This document shows positions 53,801-62,600 of a stretch of DNA of 64,000 nucleotides, piece after piece. The first letter of the stretch is position 1. Every line of letters starts with the position of its first letter. The position numbers were made by a program, and so were the translations under genes. The notes beneath the pieces were generated by a model. That model was not told the DNA's origin and searched no databases. It saw only the letters and a list, made by a program, of their open reading frames with translations. The stretch spans positions 2,478,272 to 2,542,271 of the forward strand of contig NZ_CP047089.1 in NCBI RefSeq assembly GCF_009937765.1, in the 5' to 3' direction. This stretch comes from Bacillus pumilus (GTDB lineage: Bacteria > Bacillota > Bacilli > Bacillales > Bacillaceae).

Positions 53801-56800
53801 CCATCAGAAGATACGTCTGACGGAGCCTTGCTTTTGTTTGCAGATCCATCTGCATTTGGAGAGAAGGTTGCGGCTGAGCTCCTGATGAAACGAAGCGAGT
53901 CCGTAGTGGTTCGTAAAGGAAATGATTTTACGAAGCATGACGAAAAAAGCTATACCATTCGGTCACATGAGCCATCTGATTATGAAAGGCTCATATCAAA
54001 TCTAGTAGATGACAAAATTAACGTGTCAAAAGTTTGTCATCTAAGGGGGCTTTCAGAAAGACTGCCATCTCAAACGGAAGAAGAATGGGTGAAACAAACG
54101 CAGCAAGATAGTTATTACTCCTTGCTTTATATCGGCCAGGCACTGAAAAAATATGTGGACCAAAAGGTATCAATCACAGTTCTTTCCTCATTGACGTATG
54201 CCGTTGGCGGTGAGCCTGTACTTTATCCTGAAAAAGCGGTCCATTTAGGACCTGCCATGGTGATTTCACAAGAAACACCGAACTTACGTTACCGCATACT
54301 TGATATTGATCGCCCAGTGGAAAATGGGGTTCAAGAAAAGAGATTGCTAAGGCAGATAAGCGATGAGCTAGATCGAGCGTATGGACAACTTCTCACTGTC
54401 TATCGACGAAATAAGCGATATGTGAAAAAGTATGCGAAAGGTTCAGTTCCCGAAATGGGACATGCTCAGTTGGCTAAAAAAGATGGTGTGTACATTTTAA
54501 TTGGCGGACTTGGGTTTATTGGATTGAATATCGCTCAGACTTTGGCTGAACAAACGCAGGGAACATTGATCTTAACGAGCAGGTCTGGACTCCCTGATAG
54601 AAGCAAGTGGCAAGAATGGCTAACTACACATGATGATCAGGATCCAACAAAGAAAAAAATACAAAAAGTAATGGCACTGGAAGAGACAGGTGCAGATGTT
54701 CTCATTCAGAAAGTAGACGTTCGTCACAAAGAAGATATCCTGCAATTGATCCACACAGTGGATACGTCATATGGGCAAATCGATGGTGTGATCTATGCAG
54801 CTGGAGTGACAGGCGACCAATCTTTCCAGGTGATGGAGCAAACAGATGTTACTTTTTCGGAGCCGCATTTTGAAGCGAAGATGAATGGTGTACTTCATCT
54901 TGATGCTGCTTTAGGTGATCGATCCCTTGATTTCTGTTTTGTCCTATCATCTTTGTCACCGATCTTGGGTGGACTCGGTTTTACAGCCTATACAGCTGTG
55001 AATCATTTCATCGATGCGTACGTGTATGAACGCAATCTACGTTCAGAAACACAATGGTCTGTCATTAGCTTTGACGGCTGGGAATTTGAGCAGGGGAAGC
55101 AGCTTGATCTTCCAATCGGAGATGATGTCACGGAAGCGTTAATTACAGAAAAAGAAGGAAGAATGATCTTTGAACGATTGCTTTCACTGGATCAAGTTGA
55201 ACAAATGGTGATTTCGACAACATCTTTACATGATCGTATTCACCGATATGTAGACCGTTTATCGCTTGAGGAAGAGAGCGGCAGAGAGCATGAACAAGAT
55301 GGCAACTTGTATTCTCGGCCAGCGCTTTCCACAAATTATGCGGCACCAGAAACAGAGCTGGAGAAAGCATTAAGCCAACATTGGCAAGCTTTCTTTAAGA
55401 TTGATGAAATTGGTATAGATGATCACTTTTTTGAAATGGGTGGAGATTCTCTAAAGGCAATTACCTTTATTGGCATCATTCATCGTGCATTTAGTGTAGA
55501 GCTGACGCTGCCACAATTTTTCCAAATCCCTACGATACGATTAATGGCAGCATACATCGATCAAGCAGATACTGCTGCTTATCATGCGATTGGAAAAGCC
55601 GAAGTGAAGGAGCATTATCCTCTGTCGTCTGCCCAAAAACGGTTGTATCTCATGCAGCAAATGGATGTAAACAGCACAGGATACAACGAGTTTAAAGCGG
55701 GACGAATCAAAGGGAAACTCGATATTAGCAGATTGGAATGGGCATTTCAGCAGCTTATTAAGAGACACGAAAGTTTGCGGACTGCTTTTGTACTAGAGAA
55801 TGGTGTCCCTTATCAAAAGATTGAAGAAGAGGTACCATTTGCAGTCACCTTATTTGACCTCACTAACGGATCAACACAAGGAGCTGAGGAAGAGCAAAAA
55901 CAAGTGATTGAACAATTTTTGACTGCCTTTACATTAAGTGAAGCCCCATTGATGAGAGTCGGTGTGATGAAACTGGCAGAAGAGGAATTCGTGCTCATGC
56001 TGGACATGCACCACATTATCTCAGACGGTCTTTCTCAAGATATTTTGGTCAATGACTTTATGCAATTATATGACGGCAGGACGCTTGAACCTCTCGCTCT
56101 GCAATATAAAGATTTTTCAGAATGGCAAAATGACATGCTAGCATCAGAAGCACTGAAAGAATCGAGTGATTACTGGAAAGGTCGGTTAGAGGGTGCCCCG
56201 CTACTTGACCTGCCAACAGATTTCGATCGACCAGAGGTGAGACAATTCCGCGGCGGACATTATACATTCCGTATAGAAGAAGCGGAGCTGAACGTGTTTA
56301 AGCAGGTGATTTTAAAGGAAGACGCCACACTGTTTATGGGCTTGTTAAGTGTATATCATATTTTGCTTCATAAATTAAGCGGACAATCAGATATCACGGT
56401 CGGGGTTCCGGTGGCAGGGAGAAAACAAGAGGAGCTGCAGCAAGTGATCGGTATTTTTGTCAATATGCTGCCACTTCGTTTGTATCCTAAAGCAGAGCTG
56501 ACGTATCAGCAATTCTTGCAGGATGTGAAAGCACATGTAGTTGATGATTTCGGACATCAAGACTATCAATATGAACAAATGGTTCAAGACCTCCAGTTAA
56601 GCCGGAGTGTCAGCCGGAATTTATTGTTTGATGCAGTGTTCGCCTTGCAAAATATGAATCAGCCAGAACTGAAGGTAGGCGGCTTAACCTTTAGTGATTA
56701 TCCGTATGAGACAGGAACGTCACGCTTTGATTTACTTTGGATTGCGTATGAGCAGGAAGACGGTCTTTCTTCAACGATTGAATATAATACTGAGCTTTTC

Positions 56801-56956
56801 ACAAAGGAAACCATCGAGCGGATAGCGGGCTTGCTGAAAGACATCATGCGGGCTGTTTCAGTAGATGTTGTAAGAATAGAGGAGATCGAACTGACTTCTT
56901 CATTCCAGCAATTAGATGACGTATCTCTTTTCGAATTAGATGACTTGAAAATATAA
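47870..56956 (+). CDS. amiI: Hybrid NRPS-PKS, C-A-T-KS-AT-KR-T-C
   Basis: A 3028-residue protein. C (HHILLDG, H148/H149); A (YTSGTTG near 619; code read as DLTKIGEVGK, Asn-type); T with S1009; KS with C1239 in TACSTS; AT with S1687 in GYSFGE and IAAHS around H1785; KR with GGLGFIG near 2212 and Tyr2374; T with S2527; C with HHIISDG at 2714. It would add Asn, extend once with hydroxymalonyl, reduce the ketone and pass the chain to the next amino acid. The AT motifs differ from malonyl (HAFH) and methylmalonyl (YASH) types. The letter follows gene order. Confidence 0.9.
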   Translation: MALQPQKLDKQNIENMLGVTTIQEGLLFHHLMEPNGTAYFEQLLIEIDGPIDRDMFEQSWTNVTKQHEMLRTLFRWQELARPVQIVLKEHQPDIRYRDLTQAKEPLHVLKEEVTAQNREERFDLQEVPFRLTLCEVNDEVSWVLISFHHILLDGWSLGIVLSDWMSAYERLSNGDKPLLEQRPSYKSFVKWQQKNLQQTEAQAAYWKSVFNGWSYSELLPKSSGAYEESESFHKYEHQVDTSIAESLSKFTNQYDVTLASVMYTLWGVLLSKYANQDDIVFGTTVSGRNADVPHIEKMTGLFINTLPLRVSFEQERPILEQMQEVSREIAVRNEYEHTPLSDLKKYAGMTAEQSLFDSIVVIENYPLDQMLTKNDQPIRIRGFEMTEQTEFDLTLSVQAFDDQLHFSLVYNPVSFSAEQIEKWCQHFLHLLSDACAHPHKSAAQLQLLSEEEKEKQLAVFQQYGGATSSNEPTVIDLFEAQVERTPAAAAVEFGDTKVTYEQLNKRVNQLAHYLQNKGVKQEQRVGILAEHSIEMVISCLAILKAGGAYVPIDPEYPQERIEYLLEDSGVEWLLTHPIKGLTYAYHGEKIDITQPDLYTGPSDNLAEAITSEQTAYCIYTSGTTGRPKGVLIHHLGLANYIDWAKQVYVRGETRHFALYTSLSFDLTVTSIFTPLISGNTIMIYHHENRQLLVEDIIKDNRVHVMKLTPSHLQFIKHLSFPDSQMKCFILGGEQLETSLAKSIQQSFPQPIEIVNEYGPTETVVGCMIHRYDQDLDQDVYVPIGKPAQHTDILLFDRHMNLMPEGAVGELYIGGKGVAKGYLNRPELTEERFVDHPFQPGEKIYKTGDAARILPNGLIQFLGRNDDQVKLRGYRIETGEIEFWLNEQPEIKAAAVVVKPDVSGTPCLTAYVVTTAILDQAAIKQALTDQLPDYMIPTHFVQLDDMPLTANGKLDKRALPALKQAQQTKKQAGSDHLSDTEKVIQDIWKKVLGLDEVSVHDKFFDIGGHSLNLIHVNQQLAKQLNQSIPMVEMFRRPTIRELASYVSGDAEQVAADTQSVNQKIRKANEPIAIIGMAGKFPGAKNVEAFWRNLKNGEESISFFSDEELLEAGIDRQTFERSDYVRAKGVIDGPDLFDASFFGYSPGQAEMMDPQIRLLHEYAYKALEDAGYVQEDYAGKVGLFTGSTSNFQWIQRFASSLDSSMSELFEVGSLNDTYTVSTRIAHKLNLKGPALTLQTACSTSLVALHLACQSIANGDSDVALAGGVSILHPVKSGYVYQQNMVKSSDGHCRAFDDQADGTVGGDGVGLVALKALSEAIEDGDHIYAVIKGSAINNDGDQKVGFNAPSVEGQTRVIQDALHQADVSPETIEYVETHGTGTSLGDPIEIEALTKAFDTEKKQFCRIGSVKTNIGHLDAAAGAAGLIKAVLSLEHHTFVPSLHFKKANENIAFEHSPFFVNTDLTDWKQPASHLRRAGVSSFGMGGTNAHVILEEAPQRDRQQMPRSAELLVLSAKSKTSLERMKEKLASQIENTPSINLADAAYTLQTGRQPFGFRQTFVAASREDALRVLREKQGKGIGKLMHSHVEKQKIVFMFSGQGNQYLNMGLDLYQEEPYFKQQMDACFQAYEEATGRSLARILYPLAAEAEKAREQLASTQYAQPAIFAIEYALSMLFIEWGVRPDAMIGYSFGELTAAAISGLFSLKDAMSMVAYRANAMQSSPAGVMMSVPLPEAELKPMLPKNISLAVVNNSSCIVSGLEEAISEFEQELKSNRLMCMRLGGTIAAHSHVMKEAAEQFGEKLTHMKAKSLRIPFISNLSGDWMTDTSAKDMSYWKRHMTDTVRFAEGITNILQEDNIQLIEIGPGQDLSVMVNRSLNGLNQHVCHVLRHAKQDVTDTEFLLGQMGRLWTNGLSIDWDKFHLNRQPWKIPLPTYAFDQTSYWYDAADRVKQEKPKQSGRKQQMDEWFYTPHWEADLLPCVPSEDTSDGALLLFADPSAFGEKVAAELLMKRSESVVVRKGNDFTKHDEKSYTIRSHEPSDYERLISNLVDDKINVSKVCHLRGLSERLPSQTEEEWVKQTQQDSYYSLLYIGQALKKYVDQKVSITVLSSLTYAVGGEPVLYPEKAVHLGPAMVISQETPNLRYRILDIDRPVENGVQEKRLLRQISDELDRAYGQLLTVYRRNKRYVKKYAKGSVPEMGHAQLAKKDGVYILIGGLGFIGLNIAQTLAEQTQGTLILTSRSGLPDRSKWQEWLTTHDDQDPTKKKIQKVMALEETGADVLIQKVDVRHKEDILQLIHTVDTSYGQIDGVIYAAGVTGDQSFQVMEQTDVTFSEPHFEAKMNGVLHLDAALGDRSLDFCFVLSSLSPILGGLGFTAYTAVNHFIDAYVYERNLRSETQWSVISFDGWEFEQGKQLDLPIGDDVTEALITEKEGRMIFERLLSLDQVEQMVISTTSLHDRIHRYVDRLSLEEESGREHEQDGNLYSRPALSTNYAAPETELEKALSQHWQAFFKIDEIGIDDHFFEMGGDSLKAITFIGIIHRAFSVELTLPQFFQIPTIRLMAAYIDQADTAAYHAIGKAEVKEHYPLSSAQKRLYLMQQMDVNSTGYNEFKAGRIKGKLDISRLEWAFQQLIKRHESLRTAFVLENGVPYQKIEEEVPFAVTLFDLTNGSTQGAEEEQKQVIEQFLTAFTLSEAPLMRVGVMKLAEEEFVLMLDMHHIISDGLSQDILVNDFMQLYDGRTLEPLALQYKDFSEWQNDMLASEALKESSDYWKGRLEGAPLLDLPTDFDRPEVRQFRGGHYTFRIEEAELNVFKQVILKEDATLFMGLLSVYHILLHKLSGQSDITVGVPVAGRKQEELQQVIGIFVNMLPLRLYPKAELTYQQFLQDVKAHVVDDFGHQDYQYEQMVQDLQLSRSVSRNLLFDAVFALQNMNQPELKVGGLTFSDYPYETGTSRFDLLWIAYEQEDGLSSTIEYNTELFTKETIERIAGLLKDIMRAVSVDVVRIEEIELTSSFQQLDDVSLFELDDLKI

Positions 56957-56976
56957 GTAAAGAGGTGAATGGAAGA

Positions 56977-59646
56977 GTGATTGAACATGATGATTTTCAA
57001 CTGAAAGCAGCGGCGAAGGAAAGGGTGAGGGAAAGAGCCTACTGGACATCGATTTTATCAGGTGTCCAGCTTGATGGCCGCATTCCTCATACGGTTTCAC
57101 AAGCCAAGTCTGCTGCAATGAACCGATCGCTTCATTCGTCCTTCCCTGTGGCTATGAATCATTCGTTAAAGCAATTATGTGGAGAGTCTGATTTGCGCCT
57201 GTTTATTGTGCTAACCACAGCAGCTTTTGGCTTGCTTCAACGTTATAGCGGAAAAACTGAGTTGATGGTGACTGTTCCTACAATGGAACAGTCTGCTCAT
57301 CAATCTGCCATCAATCATATGCTACCGCTTAAGGCAGAAATTGAGCCTCATATGAGCTTTAGCGCAGGGCTAGAGGCAGTGAAACAATCGTTTCAGGAGG
57401 CAGTGCGTCATCAAAACTATCCTGTTCATATTTTAATGGATGAGCTTTGGCGATCAGTAGGAGAAGACAAGAAGCGTGTCAATCTAGCATGTGCATATGA
57501 GCCTTTGCATGGGCAAACCAACAGAGAACAGCTACATGCGGATGTGCTTATTGTTTGGAAGAAAGAACAAGATCACCTTCATGCTGAAGTTCACTGGGAT
57601 GATTCCATTTATGATGACCAAATGATAGAGCAGTTCTCCAATCATTTCATGAGATTCACAGAGCAATGTCTCGAAACGTCTGAGCAAATGATGTGCACAC
57701 ATTCATTTTTATCTGACATGGAGAAAAGTCAGCTGTTTGATTCGTTTCAAGGGGAGTCGCTCGATTATCCAGTGGATCGTGATATTGTGTCGTTATTTCA
57801 ACAACAAGTCCAATTACATCCAGCAAGAACGGCTGTTGTGTTTGGCACCACCTCCTATACATATGAAGAGGTTGATTATTTATCAGATCGCATTGCGTGT
57901 AGACTATCTCAAAGTCAGATAACACGTGAGACTCCTGTTGGACTCAGAATGTATCGATCTGCTGAACTAGTCATCGCCATTCTTGGCATCTTAAAGGCTG
58001 GCTATGCTTATTTACCAATTGATGTCCATCTGCCGATCGAAAGAATTCGGTATATGCTCAAAAACAGCGGCGCAACAGCTATTGTCTCGGATACAGAAGG
58101 ACACGAAGGATTGGATATTGAGGTTCATGTGATTCAAGACATGCTTCAAAAATCATCAATAAAAGAGAATTTGACTAGGGCTATCTCACCTTCGGATATG
58201 GCGTATGTCCTGTATACATCAGGTACAACAGGGCATCCGAAAGGTGTCGTTATCGAACATCGTCATGTCATTAATTTGGTATATGGAATGAAAACGCGCT
58301 TTTTTGATCTGCTCCCTGATCCTCTGCAAGTAGGGATGCTGGCTTCACACATTTTTGATGCGTCTGTTCAAACATTGTTCCCAGCATTGCTCCTTGGCCA
58401 GACGTTGCATATTGCCAAAGATGAAGTCCGTATGGACGGGCATGCGTTATGGTCGTTTTACCAAGAACATCACATTCAGCTGTCTGATGTGACCCCCTCT
58501 CATTTAAAGCTGATGAACAAGGCAGCCGTGCAATCAAAACAAGACTTACCAGCGTTGAAGATGATGCTGGTGGGCGGAGAGGTGTTCACAAAAGAGCTGA
58601 TGGATCAATTTTTACAGCATATATCAGGTGAAAAACCAATCATGATTAATGCGTATGGGCCGACTGAATGTACGGTTCAGTCGTCATCCTTTTTGATTCC
58701 TCAAGATTGGGATGAGCAAGTCATTCCTATTGGGCAGCCGATGCCCAATGAACATATTTTCATATGTGACGCGCATGGAGAGCCAGTTCCGATTGGCGTC
58801 TTTGGAGAGTTATATATAGCAGGCGATGGTGTAGGTCGTGGGTACATCAATCACCCTGATCTGAGCAAGGAGAAATTTATCAAAAAACCAGAGCTGAGCA
58901 GCGGGATGTTATACGGTACGGGAGACCTTGCAAGATGGCGGTTTGATGGTTTATTAGAATTTGCCAAGAGAAACGACGGTCAAGTGAAAATTAGGGGGTA
59001 TCGAATTGAGCTAGAGGAAATACGTAGAGCGATTCTTGATGACCCGCATATGCAAGGACTGGTTCAAGATGTCATTGTCATTCCTAAGGAAGCACAGAAT
59101 CAGGACCAATACATTTGCGCATATATGATAGCAAAACAAGTGATAGATCAGCGTGCGCTTCGTCAGTCTTTAAGTGAAAGATTACCAGGTTATATGGTGC
59201 CGAGACATATCATCCAAATAGAGCAATTTCCTTTGAATCTATCGGGGAAATTGGATATACAAGCACTGCCGAATCCAGAAGATCAGCTTGCAGACCATCA
59301 AGAGCCTGTGACCATTCAAGCACATAATGAAACAGAGCAGAAGCTTGTTCGTATTTTCGCTTCTATTTTACAAGTTCCTGCTTCGCAGATTCGTATAGAT
59401 GAACCGTTTTTTGACTTAGGCGGGAACTCTTTTAATATCGTTGAGCTGTCTAATAAAGTGAAAGAGGAATTCCAGCAGGAGCTGACAGTGATGGAGCTGT
59501 TCCAATTTACAACTGTTTCACAAATAGCTGCTCAATTAAAAAACAAAGCATCAGGGCAAGAGAAACAAATCGAAGATGATGGAGAAAATGAAGCGGATGA
59601 CTTAGAAAGTGCCGCTCAACTGTTAGGCGGGATGATAGATGAGTAA
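56977..59646 (+). CDS. amiJ: NRPS with half condensation domain, A and T
   Basis: An 889-residue protein. Residues ~1-240 look like the C-terminal half of a condensation domain; there is no HHxxxDG. The A domain (about 260-760) has YTSGTTGHPKG and NAYGPTECTVQ; by eye its code is DAQDLGAVQK, which is not a standard Leu code. The carrier serine is at about 818 in GGNSF. In amicoumacin this module adds Leu. GTG 56977 has AAGAGGTG 9 bases upstream; GTG 56965 is the alternative. It overlaps the next PKS gene by 8 bp. Confidence 0.85.
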   Translation: MIEHDDFQLKAAAKERVRERAYWTSILSGVQLDGRIPHTVSQAKSAAMNRSLHSSFPVAMNHSLKQLCGESDLRLFIVLTTAAFGLLQRYSGKTELMVTVPTMEQSAHQSAINHMLPLKAEIEPHMSFSAGLEAVKQSFQEAVRHQNYPVHILMDELWRSVGEDKKRVNLACAYEPLHGQTNREQLHADVLIVWKKEQDHLHAEVHWDDSIYDDQMIEQFSNHFMRFTEQCLETSEQMMCTHSFLSDMEKSQLFDSFQGESLDYPVDRDIVSLFQQQVQLHPARTAVVFGTTSYTYEEVDYLSDRIACRLSQSQITRETPVGLRMYRSAELVIAILGILKAGYAYLPIDVHLPIERIRYMLKNSGATAIVSDTEGHEGLDIEVHVIQDMLQKSSIKENLTRAISPSDMAYVLYTSGTTGHPKGVVIEHRHVINLVYGMKTRFFDLLPDPLQVGMLASHIFDASVQTLFPALLLGQTLHIAKDEVRMDGHALWSFYQEHHIQLSDVTPSHLKLMNKAAVQSKQDLPALKMMLVGGEVFTKELMDQFLQHISGEKPIMINAYGPTECTVQSSSFLIPQDWDEQVIPIGQPMPNEHIFICDAHGEPVPIGVFGELYIAGDGVGRGYINHPDLSKEKFIKKPELSSGMLYGTGDLARWRFDGLLEFAKRNDGQVKIRGYRIELEEIRRAILDDPHMQGLVQDVIVIPKEAQNQDQYICAYMIAKQVIDQRALRQSLSERLPGYMVPRHIIQIEQFPLNLSGKLDIQALPNPEDQLADHQEPVTIQAHNETEQKLVRIFASILQVPASQIRIDEPFFDLGGNSFNIVELSNKVKEEFQQELTVMELFQFTTVSQIAAQLKNKASGQEKQIEDDGENEADDLESAAQLLGGMIDE

Positions 59647-62600
59647 GTTCACAGGATTAGAGGTTGCGGTGGTTGGGATGGCCTGCCGTTTTCCGGGAGC
59701 AAATAATATTCATCACTTTTGGGACAACCTTGCAAATGGAAGAGAGTCCATTACGTTCTTTTCGAAGGAAGAGCTGCTTGAGGCAGGGGTTGAGGAAGAA
59801 GCATTAGATCATGAGCAATATGTACGTGCCAAAGGAGCAGTCGATCAGCATGACCACTTTGATGCAGATTTCTTTGGTTATTCACAGCGTGAAGCAGAAG
59901 TCATGGACCCGCAAATCCGCATGTTTCATGAGGTGGCGTGGGAATCTCTTGAAGATGCAGGCTATAACCCTGAAACCTATCAGGAACCGATTGGTTTATT
60001 TGGAGCCGCTTCTGCTAATTTATATTGGCAAGCTGCTTCCATGCTGATGAGAACGAATCACTCATCTGAACAATTTGCGGCTGTTCAGTTAACAGATAAA
60101 GACTTCATGAACACAAAAGTATCCTACAAATTGAATTTGAAGGGGCCGAGCGTAGCTGTTGACACAGCTTGTTCCTCCTCTTTGACTGCCATTCATATGG
60201 CGGCGCGCGCTCTGATTACCGGAGAATGTAAAATGGCTCTCGCAGGCGGCGTCACGATTACGACTCCTCACAAAAAAGGATACATGTATCAAGAGGGCAT
60301 GATCATGTCTCCAGATGGGCACTGCCGGGCTTTTGATGGACAGGCAGAAGGCACCGTTGGTGGTGAAGGTTGCGGTGTTGTTGTGCTCAAATCTTTAAAG
60401 CAGGCACTAAAAGATAAGGACCATATCTATGGCGTGATTAAAGGTTCAGCGTATAACAATGATGGCGGGCGGAAGGTTGGCTACACAGCACCAAGTATAG
60501 AAGGACAAAGCGAAGTGATTAAAAAGGCACTCAACATCAGTCGTGTAGAAGCTGAGAGTATTTCTTATATTGAAGCACATGGCACAGGTACAACTCTTGG
60601 AGATCCGGTTGAAATTGAGTCACTAAAGAAAGCCTTTCAAACGGATAAAAAACAGTTTTGTGCGATTGGGTCTGTGAAAACCAATATTGGCCATCTTGAC
60701 TCAGCGGCAGGGGTTGCAGGTTTTATCAAGACAACGCTTAGTCTGTACCACCAGATGTTGCCACCTAGCCTTCATTATAAAAAACCAAATCCGAAAATTG
60801 AATTTGAAACCAGTCCATTTTATGTCAATACAACACCTGTACCATGGACGAAAACAGAGCAGCCTTTGCGAGCCGGAGTTAGTTCATTTGGAGTCGGTGG
60901 AACGAATGTACACCTGATCATGGAAGAGGCACCCGCCGCCGACAAGCCGTCAGTAGAAAGAGATCATGAACTAATGGTGATTTCTGCAAGATCGAAGCAG
61001 GCGGTTCAAAAATCTGCTGAACAAATGACATCTTATTTAAAAGAACAAAAGCGTGTCACACTATCCGAGGCTGCCTTTACACTGCAAGAGGGACGAAAGC
61101 ATTTTCCTTATCGACAAGCTTTTCTTGCAGGTCCTGACCGCACATTCCAGTCAGCCGGACAGCCGCAAAAGGCCTTTCAACAGCCTGCAATCGTCTGGAT
61201 GTTTTCTGGACAAGGTGCTCAGTATGTGAATATGGGCAAAGATTTATATGAGAAAGATCCTGAATTTAAACAAACGCTTCAGACATGTTTTGCCATCATT
61301 CTATCTTTATCAGGTGTTGAGATCGAGAACGTGTTATATCCAACAACCGAAGAAGAGTTCACTAAAGCAGAACAACTCATGCAGCAAACATCATATACAC
61401 AAATCATCTTGTTTAGTTTTGAGTATGCGCTCGCATCGAAGCTGATGGGACTAGGCATACGTCCGCATTATTTCATTGGTCATAGCATTGGAGAAATCAC
61501 GGCTGCCTGCGTGGCGGGTATCATACGCCTCGAAGATGCAATCCGTATCGTTTTAAAAAGAGGTAGTTTGATGCAAAAAATGCCTCGGGGTGAAATGGCC
61601 GGAGTGTCACTCCCTGCCGAAGAGATTGAACAGGATCTTCCTGAAGGTGTCGAGCTTTCTGCGGTGAATAGCTCACAATTATCTGTTGTTTCCGGTCCTT
61701 CAGAACGACTACAGATCTATCTCGACCAAGCTGAAAAAAGAGGAGCTTCTGTCCAAACATTGAAAACCTCTCACGCCTTTCATACGAGTATGATGGCTGA
61801 AGCGTCCAAACAGTTTAAGAACGTTCTCTCAGAGATCACCTATCAACAGGGCGAGATTCCGATTCTTTCGAATGTGACAGGGAACTGGTTAACACATGAG
61901 CAAGCCTCATCCCCTGATTACTGGGCATCTCATATCAGACAGCCTGTTTTATTTAGTCAAGGATTAGAGACGTTATTTGGACTTGGAGAAGTGGTTTTCA
62001 TTGAAGTGGGTCCAGGTCATACGTTGACTCAATTTGTGAGACGACATGATGACTATGATGTGAACAAAGCAGCGGCTGTTTCATTGGTGAGACATCCAAA
62101 AGAACAAGCTACTGATGATGAATATATGAAAAAGGCTATAGGGAAGCTATGGAGTTTTGGCGTGGAACCGAGCTGGAGCGCTGTTAGAAAAAACAAGAAT
62201 CCATATCGAGTGTCACTGCCAACATATCCATTCGAGCATCAAATATTTCCCTCCCCGCAGTTTAAAGCAGATCAACTGATGACTGCTTTGGCGCCATCAG
62301 AAAAGGGAGAGAAATTCTCCGCTGATTTTGAAGACTGGTTTTACATTCCGGTATGGGAGCGCTCTGCACCTGTACTAAAAGAGCAGCATCATCATGGGAA
62401 GCGTATCTTGGTTTTTGAGAAAAGTGGTCATATTGGCGACTATTTGAAAGAACGTCATGCAGAGGTTGTCAGTGTCTGTCAAAGTGATCATACGATTAAA
62501 GAAAATGACCAGTTGATGAAAGCCGACGTTCATATGCTGTCACACTTAGAGTGGGTTATGGCTGAACTGCAACGATCTGGATTTATACCGGAAGAGATCA

